DNA from: Gryganskiella cystojenkinii
Lineage: Eukaryota; Mortierellomycota; Mortierellomycetes; Mortierellales; Mortierellaceae
Direction of reading: 5' to 3'
Assembly (NCBI GenBank): GCA_015852425.1
Contig: JAAAIG010000685.1
Span: forward strand, 1-21,045
DNA: 21,045 bases
Position numbers and translations under genes: made by a program. Below the pieces are notes generated by a model. That model saw only the letters and a list, made by a program, of their open reading frames with translations. It did no database searches and was not told where the DNA came from. Shown one piece after another: positions 1-8,223 of this stretch (positions within the stretch are counted from its first letter, which is position 1; every line of letters begins with the position of its first letter).

Positions 1-457
1 GAGTCGTGTTGGTCTTGAAGGCCTCTGACAGCGCCTGAACTCCGCTGTCTCCGACTGAGTTGCAACCCAGGTCCAAAGAGCTCAGAGTTGAGTTGGTCTT
101 GAGTGCCTCTGACAGCGCCTGAGCTCCGTTGTCCCCGATCAAGGTCTCCCTTAAGTTTAAAATGGTCAGGGCTGGGTAGGTCATGACGCTAGAAACTACT
201 TCTTCTTTTTCAGATGTCGAGGATATCTTTTCATAAGAGCTCTGAATTGTCAGGTGCCGTATAAGGTGCCTGTTTCGCGTAACAGATTCTGTGCTTGGCC
301 CATGTTTCGACAAGACGACAGAGTGGTAAAGTGGCGGTGTAAATGAGTCGTTCCAGTCCTGACTCACACGCGCACAAGAAGCTAGGTCTTTGTCGTCAAG
401 GCTGCTGGCAATCCTTGAGCGAATTTCATGTAGATCGAGGGGATGTGTCCGGAACAT
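1..457 (-). CDS. F-box/LRR protein, copy A (5' part, cut by window edge)
   Basis: The reading frame is open from an ATG at 457 to the window edge, giving about 152 residues. It starts MFRTHPLDLHEIRSRI, an F-box of roughly residues 5-45 that in family terms would bind Skp1 in an SCF ubiquitin ligase. A linker follows to about residue 97, then RI-type leucine-rich repeats of 28 residues (first unit ending GAQALSEALKTN). The gene is a close paralogue of the one at 6631-7680: the same start, about 14 substitutions and one extra Glu over the first 98 residues, and a shared 5' flank. No stop or frameshift is seen in the visible part, so it is probably functional, but the 3' end and the repeat number are unknown. 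The SCF role is inferred from the family. Confidence 0.85.
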   Translation of the reverse strand, partial: MFRTHPLDLHEIRSRIASSLDDKDLASCARVSQDWNDSFTPPLYHSVVLSKHGPSTESVTRNRHLIRHLTIQSSYEKISSTSEKEEVVSSVMTYPALTILNLRETLIGDNGAQALSEALKTNSTLSSLDLGCNSVGDSGVQALSEAFKTNTT

Positions 458-910
458 CTTAATTACAAAGATGAAAAATGTGACAAGCACGATGGGCTTA
501 CGAGAAGGTGCAAGATAGTAGTCAATAAGTGACGAGAGGTAAGGAAGGAGGAGCGAAATGTCGAGGATGATGGTAAAGATGGGAGAGAGCGAAGGCGGAG
601 GGAATGTGTGATTGAAGAAAAAGGCAGCGGGGAAGATGTTGCAAGGGGGGACTGTTCTTGAGCGACATGGTAATCCCAGCAACGACTCTTCTGACGGGGT
701 TCATTTGACTTTTTTGTTTGCCGACTTCCATTCAATCCATCTTTATTTTCAAACATTTCCTTTGAACCAATTTCCACTTCTAAATTCGCTGACAGCTCTT
801 CGCAACCTTTGTCCCATTGACGCCTATTGCAGATGCGACGAGAGATGTAAACGATTCTTTTGTTATTTGGCTCGTAGAAATCTCTTGCGGGCTTTGCCCA
901 AGTCACCTCT
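458..910 (-). repeat. Duplicated 5' flank of F-box/LRR copy A
   Basis: This stretch aligns with 7681-8115 upstream of copy B; the part nearest the gene also aligns with 20843-21045. Read on the minus strand it is CT-rich and should hold the promoter and 5' leader of copy A. Similarity is patchy in the middle and very strong at 830-902, where a block around TTTGGCTCGTAGAAATC recurs almost unchanged at 8037-8107. It fades about 8 bases after the GCCCAAG at 896-902. A minus-strand reading frame crosses this interval (463-978), but it is not kept in copy B and is not called. From 911 to 1201 nothing was recognised. Confidence 0.7.
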
Positions 911-1201
911 TGGGCAGAACGTGGCAACGCAATGCTCGCGCTATCGAAGTGGACAGACGTACATTCCTCCACAACCAATCACAATTGAAACAAAGCCTCA
1001 CTGCGGCTTCTGATTCCTTTTGCCTATCCGCTGCCCACACACAACGAAGAACGGAGGTCATAATTACGTTTGTTGACATTTCATCTTACTGGATTGTCTA
1101 ACAGTTTTAGCCTAGCCCAGCCAACAGAAAGCTAGCCTTCTTGCAACCTTTGGGTATAGATTGATGAACAAAAAGTCGCGCCGTTCTTATGGGTGGATAC
1201 T

Positions 1202-2373
1202 ATGGCGGAACTCACCCCTGGTCAAAAGTCTGACTATCTGAAGTTTAAAGGATACCGCATCATGTCCACCATACAGAGACACCAAGGGTGCATGATCTGT
1301 GGCGATATTCTTACCTGGAGAACCGTTTTTACGAGAGTGGTTCTTTAGCCTTCTAGCGCATCACAGTCTGTGGACACATGTTACAGGTAAGGAAAAGGTA
1401 TACGCTTGCTTGGTCGCAGATTGTGCGTGAGTTAGAGACCGTCATACAAAGCGTACATGCTAACGACTATGGTTTTTCACTTTATTACGTCGTAGTAGAA
1501 ACCGAGGAAACATTTGGTGTGGAGGGAACTATCGCTCAACTTGTTAAACACTCGAGCATGCAGGTCATCATTGATCAGCTGCTCAGTAACGCCTTTTGCA
1601 AGGGCATTAATTGCGGCATGAAACTCTCACGGGAGAATGCAATCCTCCGACTCGGTACTAAGTGTCGAGACGGTCCCATGTGTGTTTTATCCCTCTGCAA
1701 GCTGTGCACACGAATATCTACCAGGAAGTCCTCCTTCGCAGCACAAGTACACAAATGGGCTACGCATCGACTCGAAGAATATGAGAGCCAAGATAAGGCT
1801 ACGATGTCCTACGTTCTGACTCTGGCGCGAGGATTCTGTGTCGGATCGCCTGAGTTTGATTCCCAGGTTTTTATTGCACTTCGAGACCAAGCAGCGGTAT
1901 CCAGTCTAAACTGCTTCTTTTGTGGGAACGAGACGTGCAACGATATTGGTGCAGATAGATGCTAGGATTCGTTCTTCCACTGACCGTACGCAGTTTAAGG
2001 AAGGCAAAGCTCTCGGGTACGGTCACCACGACCAAATCTTGGTGGTGTCTTTCTTCGATGTAATTGGTGAGTGTTGTGTCTTGATCCTTTTTGTTGTGTA
2101 TTCGAATGCACTTGTATTCACAATTCCTTGTATATGTGATCATAGTCTTTTCGGCAATCGATCCAGAAACGCCGCGACTTTCTCGTTTCTTTAGAACTGG
2201 ATATGCCGAAATGGACGAAATGGGCAGATGACGTCCTGGACGATCTGGAGCTGACTGTGAAGAATGGTGGACTGGACGAGGCGCAAATCATACAGTGGCC
2301 GAGAAACACTGGCATGGAGAGGAAATACTACGACTTCAACAGGCACCGGGAGAAGACTGGAAAACAGAACTGA
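1202..2373 (+). CDS. Unrecognised Cys-pair protein, tentative 4-exon model (possibly decayed)
   Basis: Not recognised with confidence. Coding-like stretches chain together if exons are 1202-1336, 1387-1896, 1955-2066 and 2195-2373. This keeps phase throughout and gives 311 residues. The third intron (GTGAGT...TTTCTTTAG) is convincing; the first two use poor donors (GTGGTT, GTATCC). The start MAELTPGQKSDYLKFKGYRI leads to a CMICG Cys pair, followed by a middle part with more Cys pairs. A later stretch has STDR, LGYGHHDQILVVS and then a charged tail. If the 1897-1954 stretch is not an intron, the frame keeps a CFFCG pair just before a one-base frameshift, so the locus would be a pseudogene. CxxC followed by S-x-D-R and GY...Q faintly recalls HNH/endonuclease-VII-like folds, a guess only. 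Confidence 0.35.
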
Positions 2374-2522
2374 CTAGTGAACTGGTCATATGAAAAGTAT
2401 CGATATTTTCAGCAACTCTGCGGAGGGCGGTTCGCTCGTTACCGGCAAAAAGCCGAGATCGATGCTGGACATTGACCGAACAATCAACACGGACCTATAC
2501 GATCTCGATATCATATTGATTG

Positions 2523-3067
2523 ATGGAATGGGAGCTCAACATGGCGAAACAACACATGTCCGAGTTCACACATCCCTCTTCGTTTGATCCCTCCAAGGCG
2601 TCGTTCAAGCCAAAGTGGGCTGTCCAAATTTTGCGCGAGGACCTATGGAAATTGATCAGTGATTCAACGCCATTGATGGACGGGTAAGTTCTTATTGGGA
2701 TGCCTTTGCAGATTTTCTCTGAGAGGCTCCCCCCCCCGCCCATGTACAACTGCAGATCAGACCATAATAAAGTTTTGTGTCCGCACTTTCAAAAATGAAT
2801 AGTCCTTTTCAATGTGATATCTATTTTCATCGCAGCGCTGAGTTTCTTTTCCATCAACAATTCTCCCAGGAACAGATATTCTACGCCTCGCGTCCAGACA
2901 TACACACATGCAGAAAAAAGGTTTATCGTGGATTGGTTCTGCTTCATTCTCTCATGGGTGTTGCTGCACTTCTTTTAACGATCCCTGGGATGTTGAGTTT
3001 CTATCTTATTTCCCGAGATCAATCGAACATGTCTAAATTCGTTTCAATATCCATTCGTTTGAGATAA
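2523..3067 (+). CDS. Hypothetical protein, two exons (tentative)
   Basis: Not recognised. Exons 2523-2683 and 2836-3067, joined through a good donor (GTAAGT at 2684) and acceptor (TTTTCATCGCAG), keep phase and give 130 residues. Exon 1 contains MSEFTHPSSFDPSKASF and a Trp/Arg-rich stretch (WAVQILREDLW); exon 2 begins AEFLFHQQFSQEQIFY. A hydrophobic run near HSLMGVAALLLTIPGML could be one membrane helix. An in-frame stop (2517-2519) lies just upstream, so the start is ATG 2523 or the inner ATG at 2541. The short length and the coding-like scraps at 2374-2520 in other frames suggest this may be the surviving end of a larger decayed gene, possibly the same locus as 1202-2373. Confidence 0.35.
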
Positions 3068-3402
3068 AGGGAAAGGGGTTTTTGCGAGAGGAACGATTGT
3101 CTACTTCTGGATGGGCGAATAAGAAAAAAAACAGGATTGAACCAGTCGCCCGAGTGCGTTGGTTTAAAAACACTTTTTTTTTTGTGATCACAAATGCTCT
3201 TTGCTAGCATAGCTCTCACTCGTTCTCTTTTTTCTTATTTCTTGCCAATACAGTATGTTTTCCCATGTTGCACAGATGAGCCCCACAATGGGTCGATGGA
3301 AACTGCAAGTTCTCCTCCGATATTTTGTCTTTTCTTCTCTCGTTCCTTCTTCTTGCTCTTTTTTCCATCCCCACACTCCCTCCTTTCTAAAAAGAGTCCC
3401 AT
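3068..3402 (+). promoter_or_regulatory. CT-rich 5' leader/promoter region of the monooxygenase gene
   Basis: No gene is seen here. From about 3210 to 3400 the plus strand is dominated by T and C runs (TTTTTTCTTATTTCTTGCC, CTCGTTCCTTCTTCTTGC), the usual look of a fungal core promoter and 5' leader. Several ATGs lie in it (for example 3255), so the transcript either starts late or carries short upstream frames. No clear TATA box. Confidence 0.4.
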
Positions 3403-5397
3403 ATGTCACAACCCACATCTCCATCTCCATCTCTTTCGACACCGCCTTTTGTTCGTCCAAAGGTTCTGATTGTCGGAGCTGGTCTCGGCGGTTTGACCCT
3501 CGCGCTTTTGCTCGAGAAGGCGGGAGTTCCCTACCTCGTTTTGGAGCGAACCATGGCCATCAAGCCTCTGGGTAAGACCAAGACCAACAAACTGACCCTG
3601 AGCTTTGCACATTACCTGGGAGTGGCTCACATGCTTGAAGGATAATATGTGTTAATCATATCACTTATAGGCTCAGCGTTGGCATTGTCATCCAGCGTTG
3701 GCCCAATCTTTGAGCAACTCGGTATCTACGAAGACTTTGTAAATATTGGCATTAAAAACAGGATAGGAGTAGTGCGGGACGAGAATGCCAAACTCGACTA
3801 CAAAGTTGATTTTACTCCTTGTGAGACTCTGTAAGCATCATATCTACGACGTTGCTCTAAATTTCGAGTGGGCATGGAATACTGACGACCTTGCGCACCT
3901 TCTCTCTTTTTTTTATTTTTTTATTTTTTTTTATTTGGTCCTTCTCTTCATTTTAGTGGTGGATATGAGGCCAGAATCGTAAGCAGGCCTGCTATACACA
4001 ACATGTTTTTCAGCAGAGTGCCTCGAGAGAAGATCATGTTCAACAAGCGTATTTTGTCCATCCAATACGTCCAGAATGGAAGAGTTCAAGTTATCTGTTC
4101 CGACAATTCGGAATATGAGGGCGATATCATTGTCGGGGCCGACGGCGCAAACTCTTCAATTCGTCAAAACATCTACAAGACACTGAAGGAAAAAAGTTGT
4201 TTGCCACCCTCGGATGACGCGGGACTCCCCTACAGCTATGTCTGTCTTGTGGGTCAGACGCCTCCATTAGACACGGAGAGGTTTCCGGAATTAAATGAAG
4301 AGATCTGTCAGTTCAACACCATGTGTGGTATCGGAAAAAAGTTCACGGTACGTATTTCTGTGAAGAGTATGCACGGTTGGGTCGTTCATAATAGCTAGAT
4401 TTTCCAAATTTTGGTTCTTAAACAGAATCTCATTCCACTGCTCATTTTATTCTCCCTGTCTCTTATTGTCGTATATCAGTGGGTTACTTTTACTACCAAG
4501 TACAAGACCATCTGCTGGATGGTTGTGCAACACCTCGACAAGGAGACCAAGAAGGAGCACGACACTTTTAAGACAAGCGAGTGGGGGGACGAGGCGGTGG
4601 ATAAGATGTGTTCCGAAGTTCAAGATTTCGCCGTTCCCAATGGTCCTACCGGTACCACCCTTGGGGACTTGATCGATCTCACTGCGAAACAACTCATATC
4701 AAAGGTCACACTTGAGGAGAAGGTATTCAAGACCTGGTTCTCCGGACGTGCTGTCCTCCTCGGTGATGGTGAGTTAAGGAGGACAAATTCGAGTAATGTC
4801 GACTGGCGTAAACTTTTAAAACCACAAACTATTACTTTTCATGCTGATGACATTCTCCCCTTTTGCCTTCAAGCATGTCACAAAACCGATCCTGCAGGAG
4901 GATTGGGTGCAACTACTGCGATCCACGATGCTATTTGCCTCGCCAACTGGATCAATGTTCTCCCGTCCTTAGATATTGCTGCAACGGAGAAGATCTTCCA
5001 GGAATACTACCAGGAACGTTACCCGGTTGCTGTTGACGCGTATGAAACCAGTCGGCTCCTGTCCGCCAGTAATGCCAAGGTAGGGCATATGGAAAAAGAA
5101 AATTGATACCCTCTTCATCATAAATTCACAGCGCTTCTTTCCCTGTTCTCTTTAATTCATCAAATATAATAGAACTTCAAGGGATTAATCGCGAGATTCA
5201 TTCGACGCCACATGCCCCTTTGGCTCTGGATGATTGCCCTCAGGAAACGGGTCTCGTTGAGGCCTCAAGCGTCATTCCTCCCTTTGGTCGAAAGCAGAGG
5301 TACCCACCCGCCTTCTCCTCAACCTAGTTTGATCAAGACCTTGGAGATCCTTGCAGCTCAGGGCCACAGCATTCAAACCACGGCCAAGGCTGTGTAA
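3403..5397 (+). CDS. FAD-dependent monooxygenase (UbiH/FAD_binding_3 type), 6 exons
   Basis: A flavin monooxygenase, expected to hydroxylate a small, probably aromatic, substrate with NAD(P)H and O2; the substrate is unknown. Exons 3403-3571, 3671-3830, 3957-4347, 4480-4768, 4874-5079 and 5173-5397 join in phase with GT-AG introns (99, 126, 132, 105 and 93 bases) to give 479 residues, a normal size. All FAD motifs are present: GAGLGG (25-30) with Glu48 closing the Rossmann fold, a GADGANSSIR motif at 170-179, and GDACHKTDPAGGLGA (335-349), whose GD and P residues bind FAD ribityl and pyrophosphate. The last joins exactly across intron 4. There is no signal peptide. The C-terminus (SFLPLVESRGT..PQPSL) is soluble. 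No pathway partners are nearby. The start is the ATG that follows the CT-rich leader and precedes the dinucleotide fold by 20 residues. Confidence 0.93.
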
Positions 5398-5419
5398 AAG
5401 AACCATCGATTGTGTTTTT

Positions 5420-5425
5420 AATAAA
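5420..5425 (+). terminator. Poly(A) signal of the monooxygenase gene
   Basis: AATAAA lies 23 bases after the TAA stop at 5395-5397 and is followed by T-rich sequence. Confidence 0.6.
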
Positions 5426-6630
5426 GACCTTTGTTTTTTAGACTCTATTTTTATTTTTTAAATTTGGTGGCGCACATGATCATTGACGTAGTGCTACTCG
5501 TTATCGAGATGATCGAATGAAGGAAGGAATGAAGGAGTGGATGCCAAAGGAAAGAAGATTTCTGAGGAGTTGCTCTGTTTTTTAATCCACTGCGATGGTC
5601 ACACAAAGTCTTTTAGCAGTCTGCACGGAAAGGATGGGTTGCTGCAGCCCCTGGTGTGATGTCTTGTTTTGAATAAAGGCGCATGATTTTTTTTTTTTTG
5701 CTTTCTCTCTTTTCCTTCCTGCGAAATCGCTCAAGTAGATTGGCGATAAACTCGATACGGGCATTGGGCAATTTGAGGACCGGACAAAAAAAATCGCGAG
5801 AGCCGCATGTGTGAAACACCAGGTACCCGCTGCGAAGCTAACTTTTTTATGTCTATCAACAAATCTCAACAACAACACAAAATGAAAAAAAGAAGAGAAC
5901 CTGGAACATATTTTTTTTGCTAAGAAAACGTATTGTTTTTTTTTGGATGAGGTCAATTGAGAGAGATAGAACGAGAGGGCGTCTGGCGGGATACTTTATT
6001 GCTGTACTGTACACAATAGAGACCGTCTCTGCTTTCATGACGAGTTAGTGGAGATGGATCGCACGTCGCCTAGTTTAAGGATTCGACTTGAGCCACCCCC
6101 CTGGCGTCTCATTTGCATTATCTTTCTGTTTCTACTGATTATATTGATCGTCTTTCAGATCCCAGAAAATAAATTGATCTCTCACTTTCCCCGATTATAT
6201 GTTTTTTTTCGCATTTGAACCTCGTTTTTACTATCGAGCGAGAGTATCTTTCGCTGTCAGTCTCGCGACTGTAAGGCCATGACCACCATACTTGCCTTTT
6301 CGTTCCAGCCGCCCTCCACTCAATTAATCCATCGCGTGCTCTGTCTGAACCGAAAGGCAGCAATTCGAGATAGCTACTTTCCCTGTCTATTTCCGATCAT
6401 ACTATTGCTTGTTCCAGTTGAACCTACTCGAAATCAACCTTCTGGGACCCTTTTTGTCTCCTGTTAGCCTTCCTCCGGGCCTTGCATGGGGCTTACTTGC
6501 CGCTTTCCCAGTGCAACCACACCTTTCGCATAGATCCCCCTTGAACCAAGCCGGTATCTGTGCCACAACACATGCATTCGTTCGTGGTATAATTATTATA
6601 TAAGGGATCCCTGACTATAATAATACTAGT
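5426..6630 (+). other. Intergenic stretch without a recognised gene
   Basis: Only low-complexity and weak frames were found. There are long A/T runs at 5690-5699, 5786-5793 and 5910-5945 and T-rich blocks at 6195-6210. A 62-codon frame (6279-6467) and an overlapping 64-codon frame (6409-6603) show no motif and no splice logic I can support. The right end (6594-6622) holds an imperfect palindrome. Confidence 0.5.
6594..6622. repeat. Imperfect palindrome beyond the 3' end of copy B
   Basis: TATTATA (6594-6600) and TATAATA (6616-6622) flank a perfect inner palindrome AGGGATCCCT (6603-6612). It lies 9 to 37 bases past the stop codon of the gene at 6631-7680, in its presumed 3' UTR, and could fold in the RNA. 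No function is known; the AT-rich arms make chance plausible. Confidence 0.45.
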
Positions 6631-7680
6631 TCATCTTTCGCATTTTGTGGTCTGCGACACGTGATGTATCGCCTGAGCTCCAATGACTCCGATTAAGTTG
6701 CAACGCAAGTCCAAAGCAGTGAGAGTCTTGTTGGTCATGAGTGCCTCTGAGAGCGCCTGAGCTCCAATGTCTTCGATTGAGTTGTTACGCAAGTCCAAAG
6801 CAGTGAGAGTCTTGTTGGTCTTGAGTGCCTCAGAGAGCGCCTGAGCTCCCGTGTCACCGATAAAGTTGCTTCTCAGATCCAAAACAACGAGAGTCTTGTT
6901 GATCTTGAGTGCCTCTGACAGCGCCTGAGCTCCAATGTTTCCGATCGAGTTCCCCCACAAGTTCAAAGAGCCCAGAGTCTTGTTGGTCTTGAGCGCCTCC
7001 GACAGTGCTTGAGCCCCGTGAGGCTTAATATTGTTGCTCCACAAAGACAAAGTGGTCAGAGTCTCGTTGGTCTTGAGTGCCTCTGACAGCGCCTGAGCTC
7101 CAGTGTCTTCGAACAAGTTCCTCCACAAGCCCAAAGAGCTCAGAGTTTTATTGATCTTGAGTGCCTCTGACAGCGCCTGAGCTCCTCTGATTCCGATCGA
7201 GTTGTCGCCCAGGTCCAAGGTGGTCAGGGTCTCATTGGTCTTGAGTGCCTCTGACAGCTCCTGAGCTCCAATGTCACCGATAAAGTTCCTCTCCAAGTTT
7301 AAAGTGGTCAGAGTCTTGTTGGTCTTGAGTGCCTCATACAGCGCCTGAGCTCCAGTGTCTCCGATCGAGTTCCACTCCAAGTGTAAACTGGTCAGGATTG
7401 GGTAGGCCATGACGCTAGAAACTACTTCCCGTTCAGATGTCGAGGATAGCTTTTCATAACAGTCCTGAATTGTCAGTTGCCGTATCAGGTGCCTGTTTCG
7501 CGTAACAGATTCTGTGCTTAACTCATGTTTCGAGAAGACGACAGAGTGGTAAAGTGGCGGTGTAAATGAGTCGTTCCAATCCTGACTCACACGCGCACAG
7601 GAAGCTAGGTCTTTGTTGTCAAGGCTGCTGGCAATTCTTGAGCGAATTTCAGGTAGATGAAGGGGATGTGTCCGGAACAT
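6631..7680 (-). CDS. F-box protein with nine RI-type leucine-rich repeats, copy B
   Basis: A complete, intronless 349-residue protein. An F-box occupies about residues 5-45 (LPEIRSRIASSL..KDL, then CARVSQDW), the Skp1-binding module of SCF ubiquitin ligases. After a linker, 28-residue repeats run from residue 97 to the end: eight full units and a ninth that breaks down into the tail. The unit reads roughly LxxLxLxxNxIGDxGAQALSEALKTNKT. This is the ribonuclease-inhibitor/NLRC3 class, which forms a horseshoe that binds partner proteins. Repeats are nearly identical on the convex helix side and differ at positions between LxL and NxI, the expected ligand face. The target is unknown. ATG 7680 matches the start of copy A and follows a conserved CT-rich flank. 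It may act as a variable recognition receptor (inference). Confidence 0.9.
   Translation of the reverse strand: MFRTHPLHLPEIRSRIASSLDNKDLASCARVSQDWNDSFTPPLYHSVVFSKHELSTESVTRNRHLIRQLTIQDCYEKLSSTSEREVVSSVMAYPILTSLHLEWNSIGDTGAQALYEALKTNKTLTTLNLERNFIGDIGAQELSEALKTNETLTTLDLGDNSIGIRGAQALSEALKINKTLSSLGLWRNLFEDTGAQALSEALKTNETLTTLSLWSNNIKPHGAQALSEALKTNKTLGSLNLWGNSIGNIGAQALSEALKINKTLVVLDLRSNFIGDTGAQALSEALKTNKTLTALDLRNNSIEDIGAQALSEALMTNKTLTALDLRCNLIGVIGAQAIHHVSQTTKCER
6634..7392 (-). repeat. 84-bp tandem repeat encoding the LRRs of copy B
   Basis: Nine consecutive 84-base units, each one 28-residue leucine-rich repeat. The segment GACAGCGCCTGAGCTCC (plus strand) recurs with few changes in most units, as does CTTGTTGGTCTTGAGTGCC. 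High DNA-level similarity implies recent expansion or homogenisation by unequal exchange or gene conversion. Two more such units are seen at 1-160 in copy A. Confidence 0.9.
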
Positions 7681-8115
7681 CTTAAATTATAAAGTTAAAG
7701 AATGTGACTAGCCGATGAGGTTAAGAGAAGGTGCAATGCAGTAATGAATGAGAAATGAGGGCCAAGGAAGAAGGAGCTAAATGACGAGGATGTTGGTACA
7801 GATGGGGGAAAGCAAAAGTGAAGGGCTTGTGTGCGACGGAAGAAAATGACAGAATGGGAGATGTTGGAAGCGGGATTGTTCTTGAGGGGTATGTGGGGAT
7901 TTGGTAATCCCAGCAAACGACTCTTCTAACGAAGTACATTTGACTTTCGTTTGATAACTATTTTATTTTTTTTACATTCGCCATTTATCCATTAATCCAT
8001 CGTTTGCAACCTGTGTCTCCGTTGACGCCTATTGCAGATGCGACGAGAAATGTAAACAAATCTATTGCAATTTGGCTCGTAGAAATCTCTTGCGGGCTTC
8101 GCCCAAGCCACGTCT
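7681..8115 (-). repeat. Duplicated 5' flank of F-box/LRR copy B
   Basis: This aligns with 458-910 (copy A), and the part from about 7681 to 7930 aligns with 20843-21045 read on the plus strand. Shared words include CTCTTCTAACG/CTCTTCTGACG followed by a GGTAATCCCAGC word, and the GAAATCTCTTGCGGGCTT block (8084-8101). It is CT-rich on the minus strand and presumably contains the promoter and leader of copy B. The similarity to A ends at about 8115, where the remains of an unrelated plus-strand gene begin. Confidence 0.75.
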
Positions 8116-8223
8116 GCGGGAAATGCCTCTGTCTGGACCTCTGGTCGGGAAACGATGGTTTACTTGTCTCTTTGAAAAAAGGGACGGCATCCTACTTGCT
8201 CGACAGCCATATTTAACAGCCTC

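Noticed and set aside
463..978. 171-codon minus-strand frame upstream of copy A, with a peptide-like stretch around YISRRICNRRQ
   Set aside because: The matching interval in copy B keeps only a short part of the frame and then stops; the interval is better explained as the shared promoter/leader region.
5582..5956. 124-codon minus-strand frame in the gap after the monooxygenase gene
   Set aside because: It is driven by A/T homopolymer runs (KKKK, FFF), has no motif, and overlaps two other equally weak frames.
6594..6622. Possible bacterial-style intrinsic terminator
   Set aside because: The arms are AT-rich and the organism is eukaryotic, so a rho-independent terminator is not expected; kept only as a palindrome.
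6634..7392. CRISPR-like array because of regular 84-bp repeats
   Set aside because: Units are head-to-tail without spacers and encode leucine-rich repeats in one open frame.
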